Positions 20,727-27,595 of a stretch of DNA of 27,595 bases are shown here, piece by piece. Both the position numbers and the translations under genes were made by a program. Numbering within the stretch: position 1 is the first letter of the stretch; each line of letters opens with the position of its first letter. The notes beneath the pieces are model-generated. The model did not search any database and was not told where the DNA came from. It saw only the letters and a program-made list of their open reading frames with translations. Origin of the DNA: a virus; the IMG/VR virus record IMGVR_UViG_3300032311_000142, positions 1 to 27,595 of that record. One strand, written 5' to 3'.

Positions 20727-21114
20727 CGAAGCTAAATCTCAAAAAATATATAAGGTTAATGGTGAAGAAATTACCATTGCAAAATTAAGAGAATTAATTA
20801 TTGAAGCTGTAGGTGACGAAAGAATTTCATCTACTGAAATAGCTAGACGCATTAATGCTAACTACAAACAAATTGTAAGTGCTATTGCAAACATGGTGGC
20901 CTATCGTTATTTAAATGCTAGTGGATGTAAAAGCCATACATTGTATTTTAAAGACAGCCCATGTTTACTTCAAAATATACTTAGGCCATTACCTGCTGGC
21001 TATGAAAATATGTCTGGCACAGTTTACAAAGAAACACACACCAAACATAATTTAAGATCACACAATGGATCAGAGTCAAATAACGTTAGCTCAATATATT
21101 CTCTGGAGGATTAG
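20710..21114 (+). CDS. Winged-helix/HTH DNA-binding protein
   Basis: 134 residues. The central stretch ITIAKLRELIIEAVGDERISSTEIARRINANYKQIVSAIANMVAYRYLNASG is a helix-turn-helix with a following wing: 'SSTEIARRINANYKQIVSAI' gives the two HTH helices. The C-terminus (~90-134) is polar and probably unstructured. It overlaps the nuclease-like gene by 17 nt and ends just before the Q-like gene. Position and fold suggest a transcription regulator or replication accessory acting in the switch to late expression. Confidence 0.6.
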   Translation: MNSQNNEAKSQKIYKVNGEEITIAKLRELIIEAVGDERISSTEIARRINANYKQIVSAIANMVAYRYLNASGCKSHTLYFKDSPCLLQNILRPLPAGYENMSGTVYKETHTKHNLRSHNGSESNNVSSIYSLED

Positions 21115-21115
21115 T

Positions 21116-21439
21116 ATGACAATGGAAAGGCTGCAAGATCTATTAAAAGCATGGTCAAGAAATCTTAAGCATAATGGCAATAGTAAACTTGGTTTTCCTA
21201 GTCGCAGTTTAGGGATGAGTACTGGTGGCAATAGTACATCGTTTGATGAGATGTATGAGTCTATGCAAAATGATCACATTAAAACTATACAGGCTATTAT
21301 AGATTCACTTCCAGAACGTCAACAAAATGCTGTCTATCACAAGTACACAGGATCAAGGGCTGAGGTGTTGCAAGATTACCACATGAACATGGCCTACGAT
21401 AACCTATTAACTATATCAACACGCAGAATACCCAATTAG
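21116..21439 (+). CDS. Antitermination protein Q-like late regulator
   Basis: 107 residues from the ATG at 21116, right after GGAGGA; the frame is open upstream to 21065 but without support. The N-terminal MERLQDLLKAWSRNLKHNG, a Gly/Ser-rich linker (GFPSRSLGMSTGGNS), and the helical DEMYESMQNDHIKTIQAIIDSLPERQQNAVYHKYTG followed by a basic helix match phage antitermination Q/ArpU-like proteins ('W..W......GYPS.S' then 'D..I..L...q..a....Y'). Such proteins load on polymerase at a late promoter and let it read through terminators. Exactly that promoter and terminator follow within 4-111 nt, strongly supporting the call. Confidence 0.72.
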   Translation: MTMERLQDLLKAWSRNLKHNGNSKLGFPSRSLGMSTGGNSTSFDEMYESMQNDHIKTIQAIIDSLPERQQNAVYHKYTGSRAEVLQDYHMNMAYDNLLTISTRRIPN

Positions 21440-21442
21440 CAC

Positions 21443-21472
21443 TTGACAATGGCCATGTATGTATGATATAAT
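21443..21472 (+). promoter_or_regulatory. Strong late promoter, pR'-like
   Basis: TTGACA (21443-21448) and TATAAT (21467-21472) are both perfect sigma-70 hexamers, 18 nt apart, with a TGA extended -10 element immediately before the TATAAT. This is the best promoter in the window. It reads toward a terminator only ~50 nt downstream and then the packaging genes. The initial transcribed region would be the site for a sigma-dependent pause used by a Q-type protein. Confidence 0.85.
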
Positions 21473-21478
21473 CGCTGG

Positions 21479-21550
21479 TGCTGGGATAAGTGTATCTATC
21501 ACTTTCATAGCACTCCATAGTTAGCCTGTATAATAACAGGCTTTTTTTTT
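21479..21550 (+). ncRNA. ~72-nt structured leader RNA of the late operon
   Basis: Transcription from 21443-21472 would begin near 21479 and, without antitermination, end at the T-run near 21550. The RNA folds as a two-step hairpin: GTGCT/AGCAC (21478-21482 with 21509-21513) outside, AAGTG/CACTT (21488-21492 with 21500-21504) inside. A separate terminator hairpin follows. No start codon with a ribosome site lies inside. It is the counterpart of lambda 6S (pR'-tR') RNA by position; existence as a stable RNA is inferred. Confidence 0.6.
21523..21550 (+). terminator. Intrinsic terminator, tR'-like
   Basis: AGCCTGT and ACAGGCT form a perfect 7-bp stem around a 6-nt loop (ATAATA), followed by nine T. 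It lies between the late promoter and the first late gene, so late genes need antitermination or leak-through. Confidence 0.92.
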
Positions 21551-21562
21551 AGTTTGAATAAG

Positions 21563-21724
21563 ATGATCCAAGTACAAATATGTCAAGAGTGTGGCGAGCC
21601 ATACGATTCAGATGACACAGGATCTTCTATATGTCCAGACTGTAGAAACCTAACACATTTTAAATTAAGGAAACCAGATGAAGAAACCCACATCAAAAGC
21701 AGGCAAGTTAAAGAAGATTGGTAA
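21563..21724 (+). CDS. Small zinc-ribbon protein
   Basis: 53 residues with CQEC (Cys7, Cys10) and CPDC (Cys24, Cys27), a compact treble-clef or ribbon-type zinc site, followed by a charged tail. It is the first gene after the terminator. Its 3' 47 nt are also the 5' end of the next gene in another frame. It has no clear Shine-Dalgarno. Function unknown; nucleic-acid or protein binding is usual for such ribbons. Confidence 0.6.
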   Translation: MIQVQICQECGEPYDSDDTGSSICPDCRNLTHFKLRKPDEETHIKSRQVKEDW

Positions 21725-21851
21725 GGTAATGGGCGAATATAAATCTGGCACGCTTAATATTGGCAAATCAGATAAAATGGTTAAATCTCAAAAACAAGCT
21801 GTAGCCATTGCATTAAGTCAAGCTGGCATGGCTAAGAAAAAGAAAAAATAA
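21678..21851 (+). CDS. DUF6496-like small basic protein
   Basis: 57 residues: KVMGEYKSGTLNIGKSDKMV then KSQKQAVAIALSQAGMAKKKKK. The 'VM.E...GTL..G.......S.KQA.AIALS.AG' pattern is that of DUF6496, a small, basic protein found in phages and bacteria. AAGG lies 8 nt before the ATG. It overlaps the zinc-ribbon gene by 47 nt. Function unknown; the basic tail suggests nucleic-acid or capsid association. Confidence 0.75.
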   Translation: MKKPTSKAGKLKKIGKVMGEYKSGTLNIGKSDKMVKSQKQAVAIALSQAGMAKKKKK

Positions 21852-21860
21852 GGATCAATC

Positions 21861-22172
21861 ATGAAGGGTTTATTTGGATTATTAGGCGGATCTAATGGTA
21901 CATCACCTACAGGTACTATGACTGAGGCTGAATTAGCAGCATTAAAGTTTGCACAAATGAAAGCACAGATGGATGAAATGTCAAGGGCAAGCCAAATGGG
22001 TGATGTTTATACAAATGGCACACCAGACAATGTACAATTTTTAAGACAATGGAATCCACAAGCTAACACTATGCAAAACATTCCTCCTTATGCTGGCGGT
22101 ATGACTATGCAAAACACAATGCCTCCAAAAGGTTTAGATTTAAATTCATTACTAAGAATGCTAGGCAGATAA
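21861..22172 (+). CDS. Small virion-region protein, unknown
   Basis: 103 residues, Met-, Gln- and Asn-rich. The N-terminal LFGLLGGSNGTSPTG is Gly-rich, the middle is one helix (EAELAALKFAQMKAQMDEM), and the C-terminal PPKGLDLNSLLRMLGR may be a peptide-like tail. It starts 9 nt after the previous stop and shares the A of its stop with the next start (TAATG). It is typical in composition of small structural or assembly proteins just upstream of terminase genes. No family is recognised. Confidence 0.6.
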   Translation: MKGLFGLLGGSNGTSPTGTMTEAELAALKFAQMKAQMDEMSRASQMGDVYTNGTPDNVQFLRQWNPQANTMQNIPPYAGGMTMQNTMPPKGLDLNSLLRMLGR

Positions 22173-22642
22173 TGGCTAAAGAATGTCCTATAGCAACACA
22201 TGACATTAAAGTCAATTTAAAGAATCGTGATTGGGCATTTAAAAATGTAGGTTATGGTGCAGCTAATCCAGAACTTCCTAATGAAGAATTTTGGGCTAAG
22301 AAGGCTGACGAGTATCAATGCTCTGTAGAGGATGCTAAGACAATGAGATGCGGCAACTGTGCTGCTTTTATCCAGACACCAGAAATAATGGATTGTATTG
22401 TTAGCGGTATACAGAAAGAAGAATCAGATCAAGAAACATATGCTAATGAAGTAGTGGGTACTGCTGAGCTAGGTTACTGTGAACTGTTTGAATTTAAATG
22501 TGCTGCAGATAGAACTTGTAGTGCATGGCTAACAGGTGGATCTATTAAAGATAAGATGACTACTAAACAAAAACAAATGCTTATGATGGCTAAGTTTGAG
22601 TATGGCCAAAAAGAAGAATCAGATGATATGGAAAACGACTAA
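22172..22642 (+). CDS. Cysteine-rich phage protein, metal-site candidate
   Basis: 156 residues. The central block has Cys60 and Cys63 (MRCGNCAAF), Cys75 (MDCIV), Cys103 (LGYCELFEF), Cys110 (KCAADRTC) and Cys116. The 'RCGNC.AF ... GYC..F.FKC...RTC..W' pattern recurs in phage proteins near terminase genes and looks like an Fe-S or zinc-binding fold; resemblance to high-potential iron-sulfur proteins is worth testing. The N-terminal 55 residues and acidic C-terminus are variable. It is translated by TAATG coupling on both sides. Function unknown. Confidence 0.65.
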   Translation: MAKECPIATHDIKVNLKNRDWAFKNVGYGAANPELPNEEFWAKKADEYQCSVEDAKTMRCGNCAAFIQTPEIMDCIVSGIQKEESDQETYANEVVGTAELGYCELFEFKCAADRTCSAWLTGGSIKDKMTTKQKQMLMMAKFEYGQKEESDDMEND

Positions 22643-22791
22643 TGGCTAAACAAGGATTATATGCTAATATTCATGCTAAGCAAAAAAGAATTAAAGCAGG
22701 CTCAGGTGAAAAGATAAATAAAGTAGGTAGTAAGAATGCACCTACAGCTATGGCATTTAAACAATCAGCAAAGACAGCTAAAAAGAAATGA
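22642..22791 (+). CDS. Small basic phage protein, unknown
   Basis: 49 residues: MAKQGLYANIHAKQKRIKAG, then SGEKINKVGSKNAPTAMAF and a basic tail. The 'GLYANIHAK..RI..GSGEK...PG.K.APT..AF..SAKTAK' pattern is widespread in small proteins encoded upstream of phage terminases. Its start overlaps the previous stop, and its stop codon holds the ATG of the next gene (ATGA). It probably binds DNA or capsid by charge; function unknown. Confidence 0.72.
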   Translation: MAKQGLYANIHAKQKRIKAGSGEKINKVGSKNAPTAMAFKQSAKTAKKK

Positions 22792-23039
22792 TTAAAAAAG
22801 GTAAGGAAACATTCTCTGGTGTTAATAAACCTAAGAGAACTCCAGATCATCCTACTAAAAGCCATGCAGTATTGGCAAAGGTAGGCGATAAAGAAAAACT
22901 AATACGCTTTGGTCAGCAAGGTGTTAGTGGCGATAAAACAAATACAGCACGAGCTAAGTCATTTAAGGCAAGGCATTCTGATAATATAGCTAAAGGTAAG
23001 ATGAGTGCAGCTTACTGGGCTAACAAAGTAAAGTGGTAA
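22788..23039 (+). CDS. Small basic phage protein, unknown, pre-terminase
   Basis: 83 residues. The C-terminal KSFKARHSDNIAKGKMSAAYWANKVKW is a highly recognisable conserved ending of a phage protein family located just before terminase genes. The N-terminus carries KPKRTPDHPTKSHAVLAKVGD and LIRFGQQGVSGD. It is strongly basic, so DNA or capsid binding is plausible. The start lies within the previous stop codon. A 44-nt gap with a GGAG ribosome site separates it from the terminase small subunit. Confidence 0.72.
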   Translation: MIKKGKETFSGVNKPKRTPDHPTKSHAVLAKVGDKEKLIRFGQQGVSGDKTNTARAKSFKARHSDNIAKGKMSAAYWANKVKW

Positions 23040-23083
23040 ACATTTAATAACAAAGGTAATGACCCAGCAATGGAGTTACAATC

Positions 23084-23320
23084 ATGGCAGAAAGACTACG
23101 CAAAAGACATCAAGACGAGATAAGGACTAAGATACAAGCTAGTCAGCTTATAAATGTCCTTCAAGATCATGCACTTGGGTTAAGCCCAGATCTTCCACCA
23201 AGTAGAATTAAGGCCATTGAACTATTACTTAAGAAGAGTGTGCCAGATTTATCATCAACTGAGATAACAGGTGATCCAGACGCACCATTAGAGGTAAGAG
23301 TTGTCACAGGAATTGAATGA
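23084..23320 (+). CDS. Terminase small subunit-like protein
   Basis: 78 residues, shorter than typical TerS (130-190). The pattern IRTKIQASQLINVLQDHALG, then SRIKAIELLLKKSVPDLSSTEITGDP, is the helical oligomerisation/DNA-binding block seen in small terminase subunits from environmental podoviruses. It overlaps TerL by 20 nt, the expected order. It would recognise packaging DNA and hand it to TerL. The N-terminal HTH domain seems reduced, so it may be a minimal TerS. Confidence 0.7.
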   Translation: MAERLRKRHQDEIRTKIQASQLINVLQDHALGLSPDLPPSRIKAIELLLKKSVPDLSSTEITGDPDAPLEVRVVTGIE

Positions 23321-24575
23321 AGTTTTAGACACAGGCTATAGGCCTCGTGATCCACAGAAGTTGATTCACCAAATGGTGAAGGACAACAGGTTCACAGTAG
23401 TGGTAGCTCATAGACGTATGGGCAAGACTGTATCAGCCATAAATCAGTTGATACATTCATCGCTACTGTGTGATAAACCTAATCCAAGATTTGCATACAT
23501 TGCTCCAACGTATTCACAATGTAAACGTATTGCATGGGATTACTTACTTAACTACACAAGGCCACTAGGTGCTATTGCTAACGTAGCGGAGTTAAGAGTT
23601 GACTTCATGGGTAGACGTATCTCACTTTATGGTGCAGATAATCCAGATTCACTTCGTGGTATCTATTTAGATGGTGTAGTCATTGATGAGATTGGTGACG
23701 TAAATCCAAGTATATTTAGTGAAGTTGTACGACCAGCATTATCTGATCGTTTAGGTTACGCAATGTTTATTGGTACACCTAAGGGCAATAATCATTTTAA
23801 AGACTTAAGAGATCGTGCTGACAAAGGTGACGATCAATGGAAGCTATTAGAGTTTAAGGCTTCACAAACACAGTTGTTAGATGCAAATGAATTGGCCTCA
23901 GCTAAAAATGAAATGGGTGAGGATAAGTATAACCAAGAATTTGAATGCTCATTTAATGCAGCAGTAGAAGGTTCATACTATGGCCAAATCATTAATGACT
24001 TAGAAAAGAATAACAAGATAACATCTATACCTAGAGAAGAACTGGCAAAAACATATTGTGCTTGGGACTTAGGTATATCAGATAGCACAGCAATTTGGGT
24101 AGCACAGGTAGTAGGTAAAGAAATAAGACTTGTAGATTTCTATGAAAATCATGGACAAGGATTAGATACTTATGTTGCTTGGCTGCGTGATAATGGTTGG
24201 GTTAATGCTGTGCAGTTGTTACCTCATGATGTAGAGGTAAGAGAATTAGGCACAGGTAAATCTCGTAAAGAGATGTTACAAGATGCAGGACTAGAGATTA
24301 CAGTAGTAAAGAAACTACCAGTTGCAGATGGAATTCAAGCAGTACGCAGATTACTTCCTAGATGCTGGTTTGATAAAGACGTTAAGCAAGGTATAGATGC
24401 ATTACGAAACTATCGTAGAACATATGATGAGAAACGTAACGTATTCTTTGACACACCACTACATGATTGGTGCTCACATTCTGCTGACGCATTTAGATAT
24501 TTAGCGGTAGGATTAGATGAAAGTGGCTCTGATTGGGGTCAACCTCTCAACATTAATAATAAATGGATTGTATAG
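23301..24575 (+). CDS. Terminase large subunit
   Basis: 424 residues from a TTG with GAGG 6 nt upstream, inside the small-subunit gene. The ATPase domain has Walker A AHRRMGKT (36-43) and Walker B GVVIDE (125-130, Asp129-Glu130), and IGTPKGNNHF is the coupling motif. The RNase H-like nuclease domain has WDLGISD (Asp256, Asp261), LPHD (Asp310) and HDWCSHSADAFRYL (Asp396). Together they package DNA into the procapsid and cut it. The length is typical of headful-type terminases, but sequence alone does not fix the packaging mode. Confidence 0.95.
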   Translation: MSQELNEVLDTGYRPRDPQKLIHQMVKDNRFTVVVAHRRMGKTVSAINQLIHSSLLCDKPNPRFAYIAPTYSQCKRIAWDYLLNYTRPLGAIANVAELRVDFMGRRISLYGADNPDSLRGIYLDGVVIDEIGDVNPSIFSEVVRPALSDRLGYAMFIGTPKGNNHFKDLRDRADKGDDQWKLLEFKASQTQLLDANELASAKNEMGEDKYNQEFECSFNAAVEGSYYGQIINDLEKNNKITSIPREELAKTYCAWDLGISDSTAIWVAQVVGKEIRLVDFYENHGQGLDTYVAWLRDNGWVNAVQLLPHDVEVRELGTGKSRKEMLQDAGLEITVVKKLPVADGIQAVRRLLPRCWFDKDVKQGIDALRNYRRTYDEKRNVFFDTPLHDWCSHSADAFRYLAVGLDESGSDWGQPLNINNKWIV

Positions 24576-26669
24576 ATGATTGATATTAACAAATTAAAGA
24601 CGATTATTGAGGCTGAGATAGATGACTCATTAGGTTATCTAGAAACAGATACCACAGATGAACGTCAACAAGCCCTTGAGTATTATCTTCGTGAGCCATA
24701 TGGTAATGAAGTTGAGGGTAAGTCTACAATCGTTACAGGTGAAGTTGCTGAAGCAGTTGATGGTGCATTGCCACAACTCATTCGTGTATTTACTTCTAGC
24801 GATAACGTAGTTGAGTTTGCACCAGCTAAAGAAGGTGACGAAAAAAATGCTGAGCAGGCCACACAATTAGTTAATCATGTATTCTATAAAGATAATGAAG
24901 GCTTCTTAATTCTTCATAACTGGTTTAAAGATGCATTACTACAAAAGACAGGTGTAGTTAAGGCTTACTGGAATGATGAATTAGATGTTACTAAAGAAAA
25001 GTATGAAGGATTGTCAGATGATGAGCTAATGATGCTCATGCAAGATCCAGAAGTAGAATTAGCATCTCAAGAAATTATTGAAGAATCATCAGTTGATGAG
25101 ATGACTGGTGAAACAACATACAGTAAATCAAACAACGTTACATTAAGACGCACTAAGAACAAAGGTAAGATCATTGTAGAAAATGTTCCTCCAGAAGAGT
25201 TCTTAATATCTAAGCGTGCTAAAACAATTCAAGATTCACCATTCGTAGCACATCGTAGAATGCTAACTCGTTCTGAGCTAGTGGCAATGGGTTTTGATAA
25301 AGATATTGTAGAGTCATTAGAATCTGGCGATACATTAGAGTTTAGTCCAGAAAGAATTGCTCGTTATACTAGAGGTGAACAACCTAATAGCATGGGCACT
25401 CAAGATACTGCTATGGAATTAGTAGAAGTTTATGAGTGTTACATTCAAGTAGATTACAATGAAGATGGCATTGCAGAACTTAGACGCATTGTATATGCAT
25501 CTAATGAGATCCTAGAAGATGAAGAGTGTGATTATGTACCATTTCATTCTATATGCCCAATACCAATTCCACATAAATTCTATGGCCAATCATTAGCTGA
25601 TCGTACACTAGATATTCAATTAATTAAGTCTACTGTAACTCGTCAAATGTTAGATAACTTATACTTAACTAACAACTCACGCATTGCAGCAGTTGAAGGA
25701 CAAGTAAACTTAGATGACTTATTAACGTCTACAGCAGGTGGTGTTATTCGTGTTAAGAATGCAGGTGCAATTGTACCATTGACAGTACAGTCAAGTGCAG
25801 CACAATCATTCCCAATGCTAGAATACTTAGATTCAGTTCAAGCTAAACGTACAGGTGTTAGCGATGCTCAACAAGGATTAAATCCAGATGTATTGCAAAA
25901 TGTTACAGCTGCAGCAGTAGCTACAATGTCTAATGCATCTTATGGTAAGTTAGAATTGATTGCTCGTATCTTTGCAGAAACAGGTGTTAAATCACTATTT
26001 AAAGGTATCTTACAATTACTATGCAAGTATCAAGATACAGTAAGAACGCTTCGTATTAATGGTAAGTTTGTTCCTTTTGATCCTCGTGAATGGGATACAG
26101 AATACAATGTAACTATCAACGTAGGTTTAGGTACTGGATCACGTCAAGAACAACTTGCAACTATGCAAATGATCTTAGGTAAGCAAGAACAAATCTTACA
26201 GGCCTATGGTGTAAACAATCCACTCATCTCAATTAAACAATATAGAGATACATTGGCTAAGTTTGTACACATGGCTGGATTCAAAGATGCTACAGCATTC
26301 ATGAATGAGATTACTCCAGAAGTTGAACAGCAAGTTATGCAACAAGCATCACAACAACAACCAGATCCAAATACACAAGCTGCTCAAATATTGGCTCAGG
26401 TAGAACGTGAGAAGGCTCAACTAAGATCAGAAACAGATGCTGCTAAGATTCAATTAGATCGTGAACAAATGCAATTAGAAAATCAACGTAAATCTTTAGA
26501 GTTACAACAAAAAGAAATTATGCAAACAGCTGAGTTAGCGTTAAAAGAAATGCAACTTAAAATAGATGCAGCTAACATGACTGAAACAGCTAAGAACGCA
26601 CAAACTAAAACAGTAATGGATGCTATTAGTAAGATCAATGACATAACACAAGGTAACGTAAATGTCTGA
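24576..26669 (+). CDS. Portal protein, P22 type
   Basis: 697 residues, close to P22 gp1 (725). YYLREPYGNEVEGKSTIVTGEVAEAVDGALPQLIRVFTSSDNVVEF (~35-85) is the conserved N-terminal block. KNAEQATQLVNHVFYKDNEGFLILHNWFKDALLQKTGVVKAYW follows, both typical of P22-like portals. The middle (ECDYVPFHSICPIPIPHKFYG, LADRTLDIQLIKSTVTRQMLDN) is also characteristic. The last ~110 residues are Gln/Glu/Lys-rich coiled coil, like the P22 portal barrel. It forms the dodecameric DNA channel at the capsid vertex. It starts one base after the TerL stop and overlaps the next gene by 8 nt. Confidence 0.93.
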   Translation: MIDINKLKTIIEAEIDDSLGYLETDTTDERQQALEYYLREPYGNEVEGKSTIVTGEVAEAVDGALPQLIRVFTSSDNVVEFAPAKEGDEKNAEQATQLVNHVFYKDNEGFLILHNWFKDALLQKTGVVKAYWNDELDVTKEKYEGLSDDELMMLMQDPEVELASQEIIEESSVDEMTGETTYSKSNNVTLRRTKNKGKIIVENVPPEEFLISKRAKTIQDSPFVAHRRMLTRSELVAMGFDKDIVESLESGDTLEFSPERIARYTRGEQPNSMGTQDTAMELVEVYECYIQVDYNEDGIAELRRIVYASNEILEDEECDYVPFHSICPIPIPHKFYGQSLADRTLDIQLIKSTVTRQMLDNLYLTNNSRIAAVEGQVNLDDLLTSTAGGVIRVKNAGAIVPLTVQSSAAQSFPMLEYLDSVQAKRTGVSDAQQGLNPDVLQNVTAAAVATMSNASYGKLELIARIFAETGVKSLFKGILQLLCKYQDTVRTLRINGKFVPFDPREWDTEYNVTINVGLGTGSRQEQLATMQMILGKQEQILQAYGVNNPLISIKQYRDTLAKFVHMAGFKDATAFMNEITPEVEQQVMQQASQQQPDPNTQAAQILAQVEREKAQLRSETDAAKIQLDREQMQLENQRKSLELQQKEIMQTAELALKEMQLKIDAANMTETAKNAQTKTVMDAISKINDITQGNVNV

Positions 26670-26895
26670 TCAATCACAAGCCATTGCTAATATTTTAAAT
26701 GACGTGCATTTTCAAGATGCAGTCAAACAATTAGTGGACAACCAAATGCAACGCATCGTTTACTCTAATTCAGAACAAACAGAAGTAAGAGAACAGGCAT
26801 ATCAACGCATCTCTTGCTATAACGAACTCATGGCTCACTTTGAATCAATCGCTAAGACTAGCGAAATTAAAAGTAAAGCATGGAAGATATTTTAG
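26662..26895 (+). CDS. Small protein after the portal, unknown
   Basis: 77 residues, helical and charged (QAIANILNDVHFQDAVKQLVDNQM, QAYQRISCYNELMAHFESIA). The 8-nt overlap with the portal gene suggests coupled translation. Proteins of this size between portal and scaffold are common in related phages and may be assembly factors. No family is recognised. Confidence 0.55.
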   Translation: MSDQSQAIANILNDVHFQDAVKQLVDNQMQRIVYSNSEQTEVREQAYQRISCYNELMAHFESIAKTSEIKSKAWKIF

Positions 26896-26927
26896 AGATT
26901 TCTAAAATGGGTAACCACCCCTAGTGG
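26889..26927. repeat. Two adjacent hairpins before the scaffold-like gene
   Basis: ATTTTAGA/TCTAAAAT (8-bp perfect stem, 4-nt loop, 26889-26908) is followed by CCAC/GTGG (26915-26918 with 26924-26927). They fill the 49-nt gap before the next gene. No T-run follows, so they are not terminators; RNA processing is a possibility. Confidence 0.5.
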
Positions 26928-26944
26928 ATACATAGGAAAATTAA

Positions 26945-27595
26945 ATGAGTGAAACTACCATGACCCCAGATAATGGGAGTGGCGAGCTTACAGTAAGTAC
27001 AGCAGCCAATGCATTTGAAGGTTTAATGAATACACCAGCGAACTCTAAGGAGCAATCAGAAGGTGAAGTTCAAGAACAAGTAGAAGCAGAGGCTCAAGAA
27101 GCAGAGCCACAAACAGAAGAAACTGAAGAAGTTGAAGCTGAAGATGATTCTGAAGAACAAGAAGAAACTGAAACTGAAGAAGAGGAACAACCTCGCTACA
27201 AGGTAAAAGCTGCTGGCGAAGAAAAGGAAGTCACCCTTGATGAATTGGTTAAAGGTTATCAACTTGGTGCTGACTATACTAAAAAAACTACTGAGGTAGC
27301 AGAACAACGTAAGGCTGTTGAAGCTGAACGTCAAGCTATTGAAGAGGCCAAGTATGCTCGTGATACATATGCTCAACGCTTACAAGCAATTGAGGAATTT
27401 ATCGTAGCTCAATCACCACAAGAGGATTTAAATTCTCTTAAGGAAAACGACCCTATAGGCTATGCAGTTAAAGTTGCTGAACTTTCTGAAAAGAAAGAAC
27501 AACTCCAAGCTATAAGAGCAGAGCAGTACAGAATTGCACAAATGCAACAATCTGAACAAGCTCGTGCCATGTCTGAAAGAGTTGCACAGGAAGCA
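26945..27595 (+). CDS. Scaffold-like protein, cut by the window edge
   Basis: 217 codons are visible from the ATG at 26945 (AGGAAAA upstream); the frame runs off the window. The N-terminal third is Glu/Gln-rich and highly acidic. It is followed by YKVKAAGEEKEVTLDELVKGYQLGADYTKKT, a recurrent domain of phage scaffolding proteins, and a long charged coiled coil. Scaffold proteins guide coat assembly and leave or are degraded before packaging. The position after portal, with no coat gene seen yet, fits; the coat gene is expected just beyond the edge. Confidence 0.78.
   Translation, partial: MSETTMTPDNGSGELTVSTAANAFEGLMNTPANSKEQSEGEVQEQVEAEAQEAEPQTEETEEVEAEDDSEEQEETETEEEEQPRYKVKAAGEEKEVTLDELVKGYQLGADYTKKTTEVAEQRKAVEAERQAIEEAKYARDTYAQRLQAIEEFIVAQSPQEDLNSLKENDPIGYAVKVAELSEKKEQLQAIRAEQYRIAQMQQSEQARAMSERVAQEA

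Noticed and set aside
27056-27376. Open frame of 106 codons on the minus strand, Phe/Ser/Leu-rich
   Set aside because: Antisense of the Glu-rich scaffold-like gene; the Phe/Ser/Leu product simply mirrors GAA/GAG-type codons.
1-27595. CRISPR array, tRNA, rRNA, integrase or insertion sequence
   Set aside because: No regularly spaced repeats, cloverleaf with CCA/T-loop pattern, recombinase motif or IS-type ends were seen while reading both strands. Absence by eye is not proof for tRNAs; a tRNAscan-type search would settle it.

Overview
The window is A+T-rich, almost wholly coding DNA from a tailed double-stranded DNA phage. Genes are tightly packed, with many 1-50 nt overlaps and many very short genes. 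Terminase, a P22-type portal and a scaffold-like gene sit at the right end. Ejection-type virion proteins, a holin and a GH24 endolysin sit at the left end. No tRNA, rRNA, CRISPR array, integrase or insertion sequence was seen. Both ends cut through genes. The major capsid and main tail genes are not here and would be expected between the right edge and the left edge of a circular or circularly permuted genome.

Layout. (1) 1-10014, plus strand: end of a structural gene, three putative ejection proteins, a small coiled-coil/TM protein, a run of exported and membrane proteins with unusually long overlaps, an HEXXH metalloprotease-like protein, holin and endolysin, a DnaQ-like exonuclease and another large virion-like protein. 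(2) 9995-17114, minus strand: small unknowns including DUF3310; an unusually A+T-rich modification cassette (FkbM methyltransferase, two 2OG-Fe(II) oxygenase-like proteins, an unknown, a glycosyltransferase-like protein); a small lipoprotein and a SleB-like wall hydrolase; then a recombination cassette (SSB-like protein, YqaJ-type exonuclease, DUF1071-type annealing protein). (3) 17264-21439, plus strand: replication initiator-like protein, primase zinc domain, DnaB-like helicase, NinB-like protein, a Ref-like HNH nuclease, two PD-(D/E)XK-like proteins, a winged-helix protein and a Q-like antiterminator. (4) 21443-21550: a near-perfect sigma-70 promoter, a short structured leader and an intrinsic terminator, laid out like lambda pR'-tR'. 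(5) 21563 to the end, plus strand: small packaging-region proteins, small and large terminase, portal, and a scaffold-like gene open at the right edge.

The most striking item is a 23-codon gene at 15155-15226, on the plus strand inside the minus-strand block. It encodes a full-length PqqA, the precursor peptide of the cofactor pyrroloquinoline quinone (PQQ). The Glu15 and Tyr19 that become PQQ are in exact register, and the gene has its own promoter and ribosome binding site. No pqqB-F genes are visible, so the phage would supply substrate to host enzymes. PQQ is the cofactor of methanol dehydrogenases. With the A+T-rich genome, this suggests (inference) a phage of a PQQ-making bacterium, most plausibly a methylotroph such as a streamlined Methylophilaceae.

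A reasonable reading of the programme: the divergent region at 17115-17263 launches early transcription leftward (recombination, host modification) and rightward (replication). The Q-like protein then lets polymerase starting at 21443 read through the terminator at 21523-21550 into packaging, virion and lysis genes. pqqA is wired separately from both strands' operons.
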